From: Episyrphus balteatus
Taxonomy: Eukaryota > Arthropoda > Insecta > Diptera > Syrphidae
Length of the DNA: 64,000 nt
Assembly: GCF_945859705.1 (NCBI RefSeq)
Contig: NC_079134.1
Span: 48,538,402-48,602,401, forward strand
Direction of reading: 5' to 3'
A program made the position numbers and the translations under genes. Of this stretch, positions 1 to 9,041 are shown in pieces; the stretch's first letter is position 1; each line of letters opens with the position of its first letter. Below the pieces are notes generated by a model. That model did not search any database and was not told the DNA's origin. It saw only the letters and a program-made list of their open reading frames with translations.

Positions 1-107
1 AAAATTCCACACCCGAACGTTGATGTGTCAGTTTGGAATTTTTTCCATACAAATACCCGTACCGTTACCTGTACCTCTACCGCGTACCCTCTGGTGTGGC
101 CAAGCCT
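1..107. mobile_element. Harbinger-type MITE, partial (cut by window start)
   Basis: This is the right part of a small palindromic element whose ends read AGGCTTGGCCACACCGG, followed by GC-rich pyrimidine/purine stretches (TACCGCTACC on one strand, GGTAGCGGTA on the other). The core contains AAATTTTTTCCATACAA. It ends at CAAGCCT and abuts a second copy with only TA between them. Other copies lie at 110-284, 12509-12680, 12684-12855, 15915-16022 (decayed) and 48258-48409. It carries no coding capacity, so it would need a transposase in trans. Confidence 0.8.
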
Positions 108-109
108 TA

Positions 110-284
110 AGGCTTGGACACACCGGAGGGTACGCGCGGTAGAGGTACGGGTAACGGTACGGGTTCTTGTATGAAAAAAATTCTAAACTGACACATCAAC
201 GTTCGGGTGTGGAATTTTTTTTAATACAAATATCGTTGCCGCTACCCGTACCACTACCGCGTACCCTCCGGTGTGGCCAAGCCT
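110..284. mobile_element. Harbinger-type MITE, complete copy
   Basis: Both ends are visible (AGGCTTGG... and ...CCAAGCCT), with ~45 bp of inverted repeat on each side of a short AT-rich core. TTA follows at 285-287. A TTA/TAA 3-bp target duplication together with such ends is what PIF/Harbinger MITEs show. The left flank is TA shared with the preceding copy, so one base of the expected TTA is missing here. Confidence 0.8.
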
Positions 285-576
285 TTATGCAAATCATTTG
301 GGGGCATTTTACCAAAATTTCATAGGACTTTCCTTCACAGGTAATCCACAAGCTAATAGCGTGTGACAAACAGCTAAAAATGGCCTTACGGAGGTATTCC
401 TGCAGAGGGTTTATCAAATGCACAAACCGGATTACTTGCGTAGGATGTTATAATAAGGCCTTATAGAAGTTATTGTAGGTGTTGTAGAAAATGCATAAAA
501 AAAAGAATTAATTGAATTTTATTTAATTTTTTTTTATTTTCTTTTGATTTTTTCTGTTTTGTATTTTCTACATATT

Positions 577-1417
577 AGGTGTGTTTTTTTGTTTATCTAT
601 ATAGATTTTGTGCAAAAAAACGACATCGGGATTTTTGAAATCCATGCAAACATTTGGCACCACTGTACATATACTTTGGCTGCTGTCTGTCAAAAATGTT
701 GCTTTTGTTTTTTTTTTATTTTAACTCCGAAGTTGGAAGGCCATTACATCCATGTTGGATGCAAACAAAAATTTTCGTATGGCCATGGCATCCATGTTGG
801 ATTCAAAAAAATTGTTTTTCACAAAAACCAAAAATTATCTGTATATTCGTAGCTACATTTTAAGACCATGACCATTAACATTAGTTGCGTCGTTCTTGTG
901 TTATAAGCATTTGAAGGTAGCCATATTGATTTTTTTTTCGATTTTTAAAAAATCAAATGTGAAAACTTTTTTATTTTTATTTCTAATTTTTCGAAAAAAC
1001 TTTGGTAATTTTATATACATATCTGTTCAACAATCTTATCAGGATCCATTTAAGACTTTTATCTGAAAAGTGCATTGCGTATATCTCGAGATATTAACAT
1101 TTCAATGCAACCATGTCAAACAAATTTTTGATTATTTTTTTCTATGAGAGTTTTTTTCAAACCTCGTTTTCTCCGCTTTTTTTTTTTGTTAATATTTTCA
1201 GATATTTCTGTCTGATATTTCTGAACACAACAATTAAACTACCTTGGCACTACTGTTTTTATCGAGAGAAAGTAAAATCTGGATAATTATCTAGATTTTT
1301 CAAAAATCTATACAGATAAAGTTTTTGTGTTTTTAACACGTAAATTGTTTTGATTTCAAAAATCTCGATGTCGTTTTTTTGCACAAAATCTATATAGATA
1401 AACAAAAAAACACACCT
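577..1417. mobile_element. 841-bp inverted-repeat transposon (AGGTGTG family 1)
   Basis: The left end AGGTGTGTTTTTTTG and its inverted counterpart at the right end extend for about 65 bp, covering a block that includes ATCTATATAGATTTTG and the motif ACGACATCG. ATT lies directly outside each end (574-576 and 1418-1420), which suggests a 3-bp target duplication; a 5-bp TATTA reading with one base less of inverted repeat is also possible. No ORF inside looks like a transposase. A truncated copy of the right part is at 22465-22644 and a bare end at 25957-26019. Confidence 0.75.
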
Positions 1418-1492
1418 ATTATTTTATATTTATTTTAATTTTTTCTATATTTTGGAAATTCCACTGCTTTTTCTGTTGTTCTGAAATGATGA

Positions 1493-1675
1493 GAATATTA
1501 TTTTAATTGAAAAAGAACACATTTTTTTATTTTCATCAGATGGCCCGGCCAGGAATCGATCCCACGTACCTCTGCATACCAAGCCAGCACCTTACCAGTA
1601 GACCATACTCGAATATTAAAGACGAGTGGAAAAAAGGGAGCTAATTGAAACCTCGCATAAAAATGCAATGTTTTT
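1493..1675 (-). mobile_element. tRNA-like SINE
   Basis: On the minus strand this holds a tRNA-like core with a good B box (GGGATCGATTCC) and a weaker A box (TGGTAAGGTGCTGGC). About 75 bp of conserved sequence lies upstream of the core, and an A/T-rich tail ends in CAATTAAAATAA. A second copy at 46697-46880 aligns over the whole length, including the parts outside the tRNA-like core, so the conserved unit is larger than a tRNA gene. I read it as a pol III-driven SINE rather than a functional tRNA. Confidence 0.65.
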
Positions 1676-2596
1676 TCTAAAGCGTTACAAACATTGCATA
1701 TCTGCAGGATAAAAGCTTTGCATACTTATTGGTGAAAAACATTGCATACTTGAGAGATGAAAACATCATATACTTACAAGAACCTCATGAAACAGGTCTT
1801 ATGAAAGCCTTCTGTCACTTGAAAATAGAAGGCTTCTTTAAAACGGTTCAAACAGGTCTTATAAAGGTCTTCTTTAACTTATATTTACAAGGCTTCTTCT
1901 AAACACTTCCAGATAGCCTTAAGTAGACCTCCTTTTTTTCCAAAATGGATGATTTGCGTAAGTAAGCCTTAAACTAAACGTATACAAACTATAGCTTGCC
2001 GAATCGAAGAAAATGGACCTTCTTCAAGTAAAATTGTTACTTGTTAGGTGGAAACATAGTATAAATCTCGGATTGGAGGTAGGTGAAAATCTTGGATTTA
2101 GGGTAGTAGAACCTAAATAATAGCGCAGTAGATTTAGAATAAATCCCGAAATTTATTCTAAATCTACTTAGCTTAATCTTGGATTCAGGGTAGGTGGAAA
2201 CCACAGTACACATAATACACATGTGTACTGTGGGTGGAAACGTAGTAGTATATTCGTTATTGGTTTTTACACTATAGTGTGAGAACGCATTAAAAAAAAA
2301 TTACGAAATTATTTCAGTGAACACAAGGATTAAGAAAACCCACTCTAACTAACTTTCGAGTCTCGTTATTTATCTTTCTCTTTTATTCCTCTTTCGTCGA
2401 TACCTTTTTCACAAATCGCCATTTTAAATTTTTTGAAGTTACTTGTGTCGCTTTCGCCTACCCTAGAGAGTGGTGTGGCAATTTTTTCTTTCTGCAAGTG
2501 AAAATTTTTATAAATTCACTTGATTTAAATTTGATAAAAAAAAATTAAAAAATCAAGGATCAGTGAAATTAAAGCATTTTTCATTATAGATTCATA
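1676..2596. other. AT-rich interval upstream of SC35
   Basis: The left part holds short direct near-repeats of the type AAACAGGTCTTATGAAAG and a short palindrome around 2110-2165 (AAATCTACT on both strands). The last ~250 bases before 2597 are the likely promoter and 5' UTR of the SR-protein gene. I see no certain TATA box. Confidence 0.4.
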
Positions 2597-3401
2597 ATGA
2601 GTCACAGTAATAGTAATAATAACAGCAACCGGCCACCTCCCCGCATTGACGGGATGGTGTCCCTTAAAGTAAGTCTCCATTAAATTATATGTATATATGT
2701 AAAAAAAACACCTTTTTTTCCGACAAAAATGGCGTCTTTTTTTCTTCACAAAAATTAAAATGCGGACCTTTAAAAGATTTTATTGTTGTAACCTTAAAAA
2801 AAAACATTTTGTGATTAGGTTGATAATTTAACTTATCGCACCACTCCGGAAGATTTGAGACGAGTTTTCGAAAGGTGCGGTGAAGTTGGAGATATTTACA
2901 TACCACGCGATCGCTATACCCGCGAAAGCCGGGGCTTCGCTTTCGTTAGGTAATAATAAAAAAAAAATGACCATGGTTTTTTTGTACTTTGAGTTTTACT
3001 CATATTTTTACTACGTTATTAGATTTTATGACAAGAGGGATGCCGAAGACGCACTTGAAGCTATGGATGGCCGCATGTTAGACGGCAGGGAGTTGCGTGT
3101 CCAAATGGCTCGCTACGGGCGACCAACATCGCCAACCAGACGCAATGGACGCGGTGGTGGCGGCGGTGGTGGAGGCGGTAGACGCCGTGGAGGACGTTCT
3201 CGTTCACCGCGACGTCGATCGCGCAGTCCAAGGCGCAAGCCTTCATACTCGCCGAGATCCAGATCTCGCTCGGTGGGTAGCCGCTCGCCGGTGCGTCGGA
3301 ATAAGTTTTCACGCAGCCCCGTCCGCAAATCTCTGAGCCGCAGCAACAGCCATAATGGCGGGCGCAGTGTTTCACGTAGTCGCAGTCGTAGTAGGACTTA
3401 A
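2597..3401 (+). CDS. SC35: Serine/arginine-rich splicing factor 2 (SC35)
   Basis: An SR-family pre-mRNA splicing factor that acts in the nucleus in exon recognition and spliceosome assembly. There are three coding exons, 2597-2668, 2819-2949 and 3023-3401, all GT-AG, giving 193 aa. The N-terminal RRM (about residues 19-95) has RNP2 around LKVDNL and RNP1 RGFAFVRF split by intron 2. A Gly run follows, then an RS domain rich in RSRS and SPRRR dipeptides that ends at RSRSRSRT. The RRM is near identical to the fly SC35 proteins I know. The start is the first ATG after the putative UTR and gives the short S/N-rich leader expected before RIDGMVSLK. No frame defects are visible. Conserved splice phases and an intact RS tail argue for a functional gene. 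Confidence 0.96.
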
Positions 3402-3416
3402 GCATTTTTGCAAGAG

Positions 3417-3617
3417 GTAAGATTTTATTGTTTGTTTATTTAATAGGTATAAAATATTTACCTATTATATTTTTCATTGATGTATAACAAGTATAAAATT
3501 ATTCTATCATGACAAATTAAGATAAACTGGGTTTTTGGATTTTTTACCATGAAATTTAATTAAGTATGAATGCGTTCTTCTATTCAAAATATTTTCTTTT
3601 ATTCTTTATTTAATTAG
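3417..3617 (+). other. SC35: Putative 3' UTR intron of SC35
   Basis: Fifteen bases after the stop there is a strong donor, GAG|GTAAGA, and at 3616-3617 an acceptor after a pyrimidine-rich AT tract (TTTAATTAG|GG). If spliced, the stop would lie less than 50 nt from the junction, so this spliced form would not be an obvious nonsense-mediated decay target. 3' UTR splicing is known for mammalian SRSF2 autoregulation; applying that here is inference. Confidence 0.45.
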
Positions 3618-3866
3618 GGTGGAAACGGCTACAATGGTATTTGAATGTCGCTTCTTTTGATTACATTTTATTTTCAATTGTGCATTGCTCTGGTTCCCAA
3701 AGGAACTTCTTATGGACTTTTCCTTTGGTAGTGTCTTTTGTAAGGCTTTATCCATACATCCTTTAATCAGGAAAAAAAAAAATTGAAAGTAGATACTGAA
3801 GAAAAAAAAAAAACTTAAAGCTGTTGAAAAGTTTCAAAATCATTCCTGTTTTCGTGACCTTTCTTT

Positions 3867-3872
3867 AATAAA
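3867..3872 (+). terminator. SC35: Candidate poly(A) signal of SC35
   Basis: AATAAA lies 466 bases after the stop, just before the start of the next transposon at 3891. This element sits so close that it may have inserted directly behind the gene's cleavage site. Confidence 0.4.
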
Positions 3873-3890
3873 TAAGTTATCTTCTGAATT

Positions 3891-5799
3891 CGTCGCCTGA
3901 GAGTTGTTTTGTCGTAAACGCCAAAATGCACTTTTTTAAACTGGATATGTAGTAATAGGTTTTAGAACGTTCTCTTTTCATTTCTGTTATCAGATTTGTC
4001 CTATGGTTTACCGTTACTGAGATAATTAGTGTGCATTTTGTCGTATATCCACAAAATAAGCATCGGATTAGCGTTGGTTTGTCGTAAGCGCCCACTTTTG
4101 GCGTTTACGACAAAAATTCTATGTTTTTTTCAGCTTTTTTTTCTTCAGTATTGGTTTGTCGTACGTCGTACAAAACAGATAGGGTAGAAAATTTCGAACT
4201 TGTTTTGTCTTACATGTTTGTAGGTATATGACCCAAATAGAATATAAACAAATATAATAAACCTACTAGAAAAGTATTTATTGAAAATAAGGACTTCATG
4301 TGCTATAAGGACAACGAATTTAAAAACTAAGGGCTGCATTAAGCTTTGCGCTACTTGAGGTTTTGCACTATTCCTAGAGGTGCAAGGAAGAAAAAAGTGC
4401 ATCTGAGAGAAATCTCAAATGTTGTATTTAATTTTGTCATGGTTCTTGTCGTTTGTTCCTGCCGCTAGATACTTGACCTCATCCTCTGTCGCAAGTACCG
4501 CTTATAAATATGTACACTTGTTGATCTTCTATCGAACACAAGATCAAGAAGTCGACCGTCGGTCGCGGGCGCCTCTTCGTTCAAGCGCGTTGTCTTGAGC
4601 GAAGTGAAAAAAGGTCGCAGTTTTATTGTTTTATTGTTGTACACTTATTGATCTGTCACTTCGTTCGAGCGCGCTGTCTTCAACGAAGTAAAGTGAAAAA
4701 AAGGTTGCTGTTTTATTGCTGTATACTTATTGATCTTGTATCGAACACAACATCAACAAGTCGACTGTAGTCGTGGGCGCCGAGCCCGTGGTGCCTCTTC
4801 GTTCACGCGCGTTGTCGTGAACGAAGCGAAAAAGGGTTGCTGTGAGTTTTGTTATTGCACCCGCTCGCAAAAAACACCTGATGGTCGAAAATTATTTTTT
4901 TAAGGCGCCATTGTTCTTCGCTAAATTTGCGTTATTGCTTTGCAAATTGATGATACTGATGATACTTTTACACTATTTTATAAAGCGAGCGGTAGAAAAG
5001 TGGATTATAAAAGCTCATCAATATTTAAAACATATAAAAAGTCTACCATAGCAACTCCTGTAAATTTGTTCAGCCAATGTCTTCAAATTACTAAAAAATC
5101 TAACTCGATAACTAAGGATAAGATTATTGATATTAAAAGCCTTTTCATATTTATGCCTAAATCAGACCAAATCAAATCAAAAAATTAGAATAAATTCTTT
5201 AGTTTGATATTTATTTAATTTACTTTTATTTATGACCATATATTAATTTATTAATTTAACCAAACTTGATTTATTTTTATTTTATGTCTTTCATATTTCA
5301 TAGCCATAGGATGACTTTTATTTTTTGTTAAGACATTTTTTAAATTTTTTTTATGTTTATGGTCATATTTTTTGGTTTTTCTTTATTTTAAATCTATTTA
5401 TTTTAATAATTGAGCCTCTAAGTCAAACCAATACTACTTCTATGTAGTAAGAAACTATTTTCTAAATGTTTAATTAATAAATAAAAACGAACTGTGAACA
5501 TTTTATTATTTATTTTTTAGTATTGGAATGTTGTACGTGCGCCTACTTTGTCGTACGTGTACGGGGTGGTGGCGTTTACGACAAACTGATTTTGGATAAA
5601 AACCTTGATAATTTGAAAACTAAAATAGATGTGACAATTTTGACAACATAAATATGAAGAAAATATCGCACAAAATATTCTATTAAAAATTGAAAAAAAT
5701 CTATCGGCCAGTTTCTTTTTTATAAAAGCTCAAACCTTAAATTGCGATTTCCCAAAATTCCAAAATTGGCGTATACGACAAAACAATTCTCAGGCGACG
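3891..5799. mobile_element. 1.9-kb TIR element with iterated TTTGTCGTA motifs
   Basis: Inverted ends of about 37 bp begin CGTCGCCTGAGA and run into TTGTTTTGTCGTA. AATT flanks both ends (3887-3890 and 5800-5803). AATT is its own reverse complement, so it may be a target duplication or part of the inverted repeat. The motif TTTGTCGTA(A/C/T) recurs near both ends in either orientation (about 3907, 4033, 4077, 4100, 4145, 5548, 5571 and 5768), as expected for subterminal transposase-binding sites. No ORF resembles a known transposase. A short frame at 4940-5188 is open but has no ATG start and I do not recognise it. The superfamily is not assigned. Confidence 0.7.
4540..4850. repeat. Imperfect tandem array with hairpin units
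   Basis: Three diverged units of roughly 100-120 bp lie inside the preceding element. Each holds a small palindrome of the type CTTCGTTCA...TGAACGAAG (the first has CTTCGTTCAAGCGCG) and a following stretch like TTTTATTG(T/C)TGTA(C/T)ACTTATTGATC. The array is GC-richer than its surroundings. Confidence 0.6.
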
Positions 5800-5803
5800 A
5801 ATT

Positions 5804-6175
5804 GGCTCTAGGTCTAAGTTTGGAATATTTTATTATTTTAAATTGAATCGATTAGTGAAAGAACCGTATAAGTCCAAAATATTAGTTTTGAGAAAAAAAA
5901 AAAAAAAAAAAAATCACAATAAACTGGTTTATAGAGGAAGTATCAACTTTCCTGAAAAATAATGTATGGGGTGTTTGAAGGTTTTTGTTCGCCCGATATA
6001 GTCATAAAAAAAAATGAAAAATGTTATAGATATAAGAAATATTACGAAAGAAAAGCATTGAACTTGTACTCTTCTTTCACTCAATTAAAAAAAAATATGC
6101 ATACAAATTTGTTTTTATTATTTTATTGACTATAAAAATTATAGCTTAAAAATAATAGTTTATTATAACACTTTT
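5804..6175. other. AT-rich spacer
   Basis: It contains a 20-base A run near 5889 and otherwise no recognisable feature. Confidence 0.4.
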
Positions 6176-6710
6176 ATTCTGAAGGATCATCATATATGTT
6201 CTCCATGAAGTTATGAGATAGTAAACCTCCAAGGCTTCTCCAGATATCGTCGGCGTAAAGCAAAATTGTTCTTAAGTCCTTAAGAAATAATATGTACTTA
6301 GAACAATTTTGCTTTACGCCGACGATATGTATTTCTAAACTTTGTTAATGATTGCAATTTTGTTTTCATTTATAGCAACTTGCTCCTGATATGGTCTTGC
6401 AATTGGCAACTTCAAATTTTTTTTTGAATTAAAGTACTGCTTAAATGTATTAGAAGAGAATCCTTCAATAAAATCGGTAGTTGTGACATAGCCAGGAGTT
6501 TCATTGGTGCATTTGAACTGATTATAATTTGACACACAAAAATGTTTCCTCTGTTGGTCTATTGACTTGGTCGTCTTCTTAAAAAAAACTAGGTCACCTG
6601 TTTTTAAAGTCGAAATAATCTGTAAAGGTCATTTTCGTGACAGTAAAGGGATTTTTCTTGTTTGAATGGGTTAGTGTTTCATAGTATTCTTCCGGCAGAC
6701 ATACAGTATA
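6176..6710 (-). pseudogene. Unidentified coding remnant
   Basis: On the minus strand a protein-like frame runs from about 6700 to the stop at 6335. It passes through segments such as PEEYYETLTHSNKK, FKTGDLVFFKKTTKSIDQQ and ETPGYVTTTDFIEGF, with a frameshift near 6600. A second open piece (6277-6176) reads ILLYADDIWRSLGGLL... to a TAA. The composition is clearly protein-like, but I do not recognise the family. The hairpin at 6244-6328 interrupts it. It could be the end of an unknown transposon gene or a fragment of a host gene. Confidence 0.4.
6244..6328. repeat. Perfect 29-bp-arm hairpin
   Basis: The arms 6244-6272 and 6300-6328 are exact reverse complements, followed inwards by one bulged T and four more pairs around an ~18-nt loop. 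Read on the plus strand at the right arm and on the minus strand at the left arm, the stem encodes LLYADD. The duplication is therefore an inverted copy of about 33 bp of coding-like sequence. Confidence 0.75.
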
Positions 6711-7024
6711 CACGTTCGTATTTTCTTATAGTTCTTTAAACAATGCCAAATTCTCTATCACAGGGCAAAAATGAATGACCACGGACAGGAAAATAATGAT
6801 AAATCATGAGCATGAAATAATAAATAACAATGAATGAAATAAAAATCGCGTAGATTGAGTGTAAGAACTCAATCAAATAAGAAGGGGGTACTGTTTTGTA
6901 TTAATTTGACTCTCTGATGTACTGTTATTTTGCTCATTGGTAGGACTTCATGTGTAGAGCTACGTTCCTCTGGGAACATTTATCTACTGCTTAGTACTTA
7001 AAACTACTTTGAACTACTTTTGCT
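6711..7024. other. Unassigned spacer
   Basis: No open frame of interest, repeat or RNA gene is recognised. It has ordinary AT-rich composition. Confidence 0.3.
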
Positions 7025-8369
7025 GTTATTTTTTTAAAGCTCGGTGGTTAGGGTCCGGCTAATAAGTACCCATTTCAACTTATATTTTATCTTTGTAGAC
7101 CTAAAAGACAAAAAGAAATTTATCTAGCATATCTAATGAATATATTTTTTGTCTAACATGGTGATTTTGAAGGAATATCTCAAGTTTGTATTACTTATGG
7201 ATTTATTAGTATTAAACACTTTCTCTCATTCAACATAATTACATTTTAAATCTTTCAGCCCTATTCTGCTATTCAATTGATCTGAATCCAAAGATTTCCT
7301 TCCTTTGTCACATCAAACTAGCTTTGAAAAACCTCCAACTTTGTAAAGCAAATCATTGTTTTCGTCTTTTTAAGAAATTCTTAAGAAAACAAATTGCTTA
7401 AGTTTAATTTCAACCCCCATTTAAACGCTTCTTATTTTAGACTTTCACGTGAATCGAATAGCAGTTTGTTATGTCCTCCAAACTTTGATCGAGGCAATGA
7501 ATGCAAGTGTTTTAGACTGACTCATAACATAAAATATTAAGAATCTTAATCATTGGTGCTGAAATAAGATGATTTAGACAGAGATCAATCGTTGGCTTGA
7601 GTAAGGCTACCAGTGTGCGCACACTTGGTCACTTTTAGTTTTGTTATGAATCAAAACAAACTTTTCTATCGGCCGATTCTTAATCTTCCCTAATAGGAAC
7701 TTTCATACATTTTCATACTTATTAACTATCGGCCGATAGAAAGTCTCTTGTGTGCAGGGCGCCCCTAGATCTAAATAAATTATTTAATGTTTTTGTTTAC
7801 CTAAAAAAAAAAATATTTACAACACAACAGAAACCTTAAAACCTAAAAAAAATAATGCTTCTCTCATCCATCTAAAAGTAAAACAACATGGTTTGTGCTG
7901 TAAAAAAAGCTATGGAAAACCTGGAAATATAAAAACAAAATTAAATTAATTAAATATAACAATTAAATACATGGTTATAATAATAACCACATAATAAAAC
8001 AAGTTACATAAAAAATTCAACACGAAATATTGATATGTCTATATCATCTTATTTCAGCGTTTTCTTAATATTCTATGTTATGAGTCAGTCTAAAACACTT
8101 GCATTCGTGGCTTCGATCAAAGTTTAGAGGACATAACCACGATTTAAAATGTAATATGTTGAATTCCATAAGTAATTCAAACTTGAGAACATTCCTTCAA
8201 AATCACCATATCAGACAAAAAATATATTCATTAGATATACATACATACTAAATAAATTCCTTTTTGTCTTTTAGGTCTGCAAAGATAAAATATGAGTCGA
8301 AATTGGTACTTAAATGTATTTACTTACTTTATTAGCCGGACCCTAACCATCGAGCTTTAAGAAAATAAC
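7025..8369. mobile_element. Fold-back element with long inverted arms
   Basis: The left arm (from 7025) and right arm (to 8369) are imperfect reverse complements over more than 300 bp. They start GTTATTTT(T/C)TTAAAGCTCG, and GGTTAGGGTCCGGCTAATAA is shared near the ends. The match extends inwards to the region with GACTGACTCATAACAT at about 7520 and its complement near 8080. The middle (about 7580-8040) is AT-rich with two TATCGGCCGAT-type palindromes. There is no coding potential. The left arm is interrupted by a 215-bp insertion at 7253-7467. Target duplication is unclear. Confidence 0.7.
7253..7467. mobile_element. MITE nested in the fold-back arm
   Basis: The other arm of the fold-back shows the uninterrupted sequence (TTTAAATC then GTGGTTATG), which defines this 215-bp segment as an insertion. 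Its ends CAGCCCTATTCTGCTATTC and GAATCGAATAGCAG are roughly inverted. Related CAGCCCTAT ends occur at 12908 and 13009. Confidence 0.6.
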
Positions 8370-8387
8370 TTATTTATACCGACTGAG

Positions 8388-8640
8388 GAGAACCAGCGCG
8401 GTTGGTTGTGCATCAACCAACAAGCTTCTCCAGTCAGCTCTATGTTTAGCCAGCTGCATTCAGTTCCACATTCCAAGTTTATTGATGTCCGTTTCCACTT
8501 TTGTATTTTAAACGTGGTGTGCCGCTACTGCGCCATCCTTATGGGTTGGAATCGAAAACATTCCGGACCGGAAGATTGTTGTACATGCGCTCCACATGTC
8601 CTAGCAATCTCAGTCGTTGCGTGTCCTTATAGTTCTTCTC
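8388..8640 (-). mobile_element. LINE tail fragment (RT C-terminus)
   Basis: The minus-strand translation contains RLRLLGHVERMYNNLPVRN followed by a degenerate SNP-GWRSSGTPRL block. This RWLGHVERM...R..G.P..R pattern is the classic C-terminal end of endonuclease/reverse-transcriptase LINE proteins. Stops interrupt it. It is a decayed, 5'-truncated fragment. A second fragment of the same type is at 41740-41900. Confidence 0.6.
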
Positions 8641-8821
8641 TAATGACCATCAAAATAAAACTTAACAAACAAACCCTATTTTTGGTTTAGACTTCTACAT
8701 TTGGGACACACCATATACAGGCAGAAAGAGGAATAAAGTCTTTTATTTATTCGCATTTTAAAACCAAAAAGACCAAAAGAGCCTAATATAACACAATCAA
8801 TAAAAACAAATTTAATTTAGT

Positions 8822-8892
8822 TTAAGATTTCGTTATCGAATTTTTGTATGAAAAATTTCGTCTCGCTTCAGCTGCGTCGTACTAGGCTTAAA
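8822..8892. repeat. Partial copy of the TACGCAGCT inverted-repeat family
   Basis: The string from TTTCGTTATCGAA to GCTGCGTCGTACTAGGCTT corresponds to one end of the family seen at 21656-21860 and 50790-50985, whose ends read AAGCCTAGTACGC(A/T)GCTGA. Confidence 0.5.
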
Positions 8893-8982
8893 TGTTAAAT
8901 GCATAAATTAAAAAAAAAAAAAATATTAAAATTCAAGTTTCTACATAAAAAAAAATAATAAAATTCTTTTTTATTTTTTCAG

Positions 8983-9041
8983 ACTACTGAAAACATGGCA
9001 GGTGCTGCTGCATCAGGACCTCGAGTATTCAACATACACAG
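8983..9041 (+). CDS. Exon-like block, possible start exon of an unknown gene
   Basis: A strong acceptor (TTATTTTTTCAG) precedes ACTACTGAAAACATGG, and the block ends at a donor, CACAG|GTACAT. From the ATG at 8995 it would encode MAGAAASGPRVFNIH plus a split Arg codon. The GC-rich codons stand out from the surrounding AT-rich DNA. I do not recognise the protein. The next compatible block is the 27-nt segment at 10726-10752. Further exons were not found, so it could be the first coding exon of a gene with long introns or a chance structure. Confidence 0.4.

Noticed and set aside
3061..3405. Minus-strand and other-frame ORFs over SC35 exon 3
   Set aside because: Shadows of the GC-rich RS-domain sequence; the + frame gives a clear SR protein.
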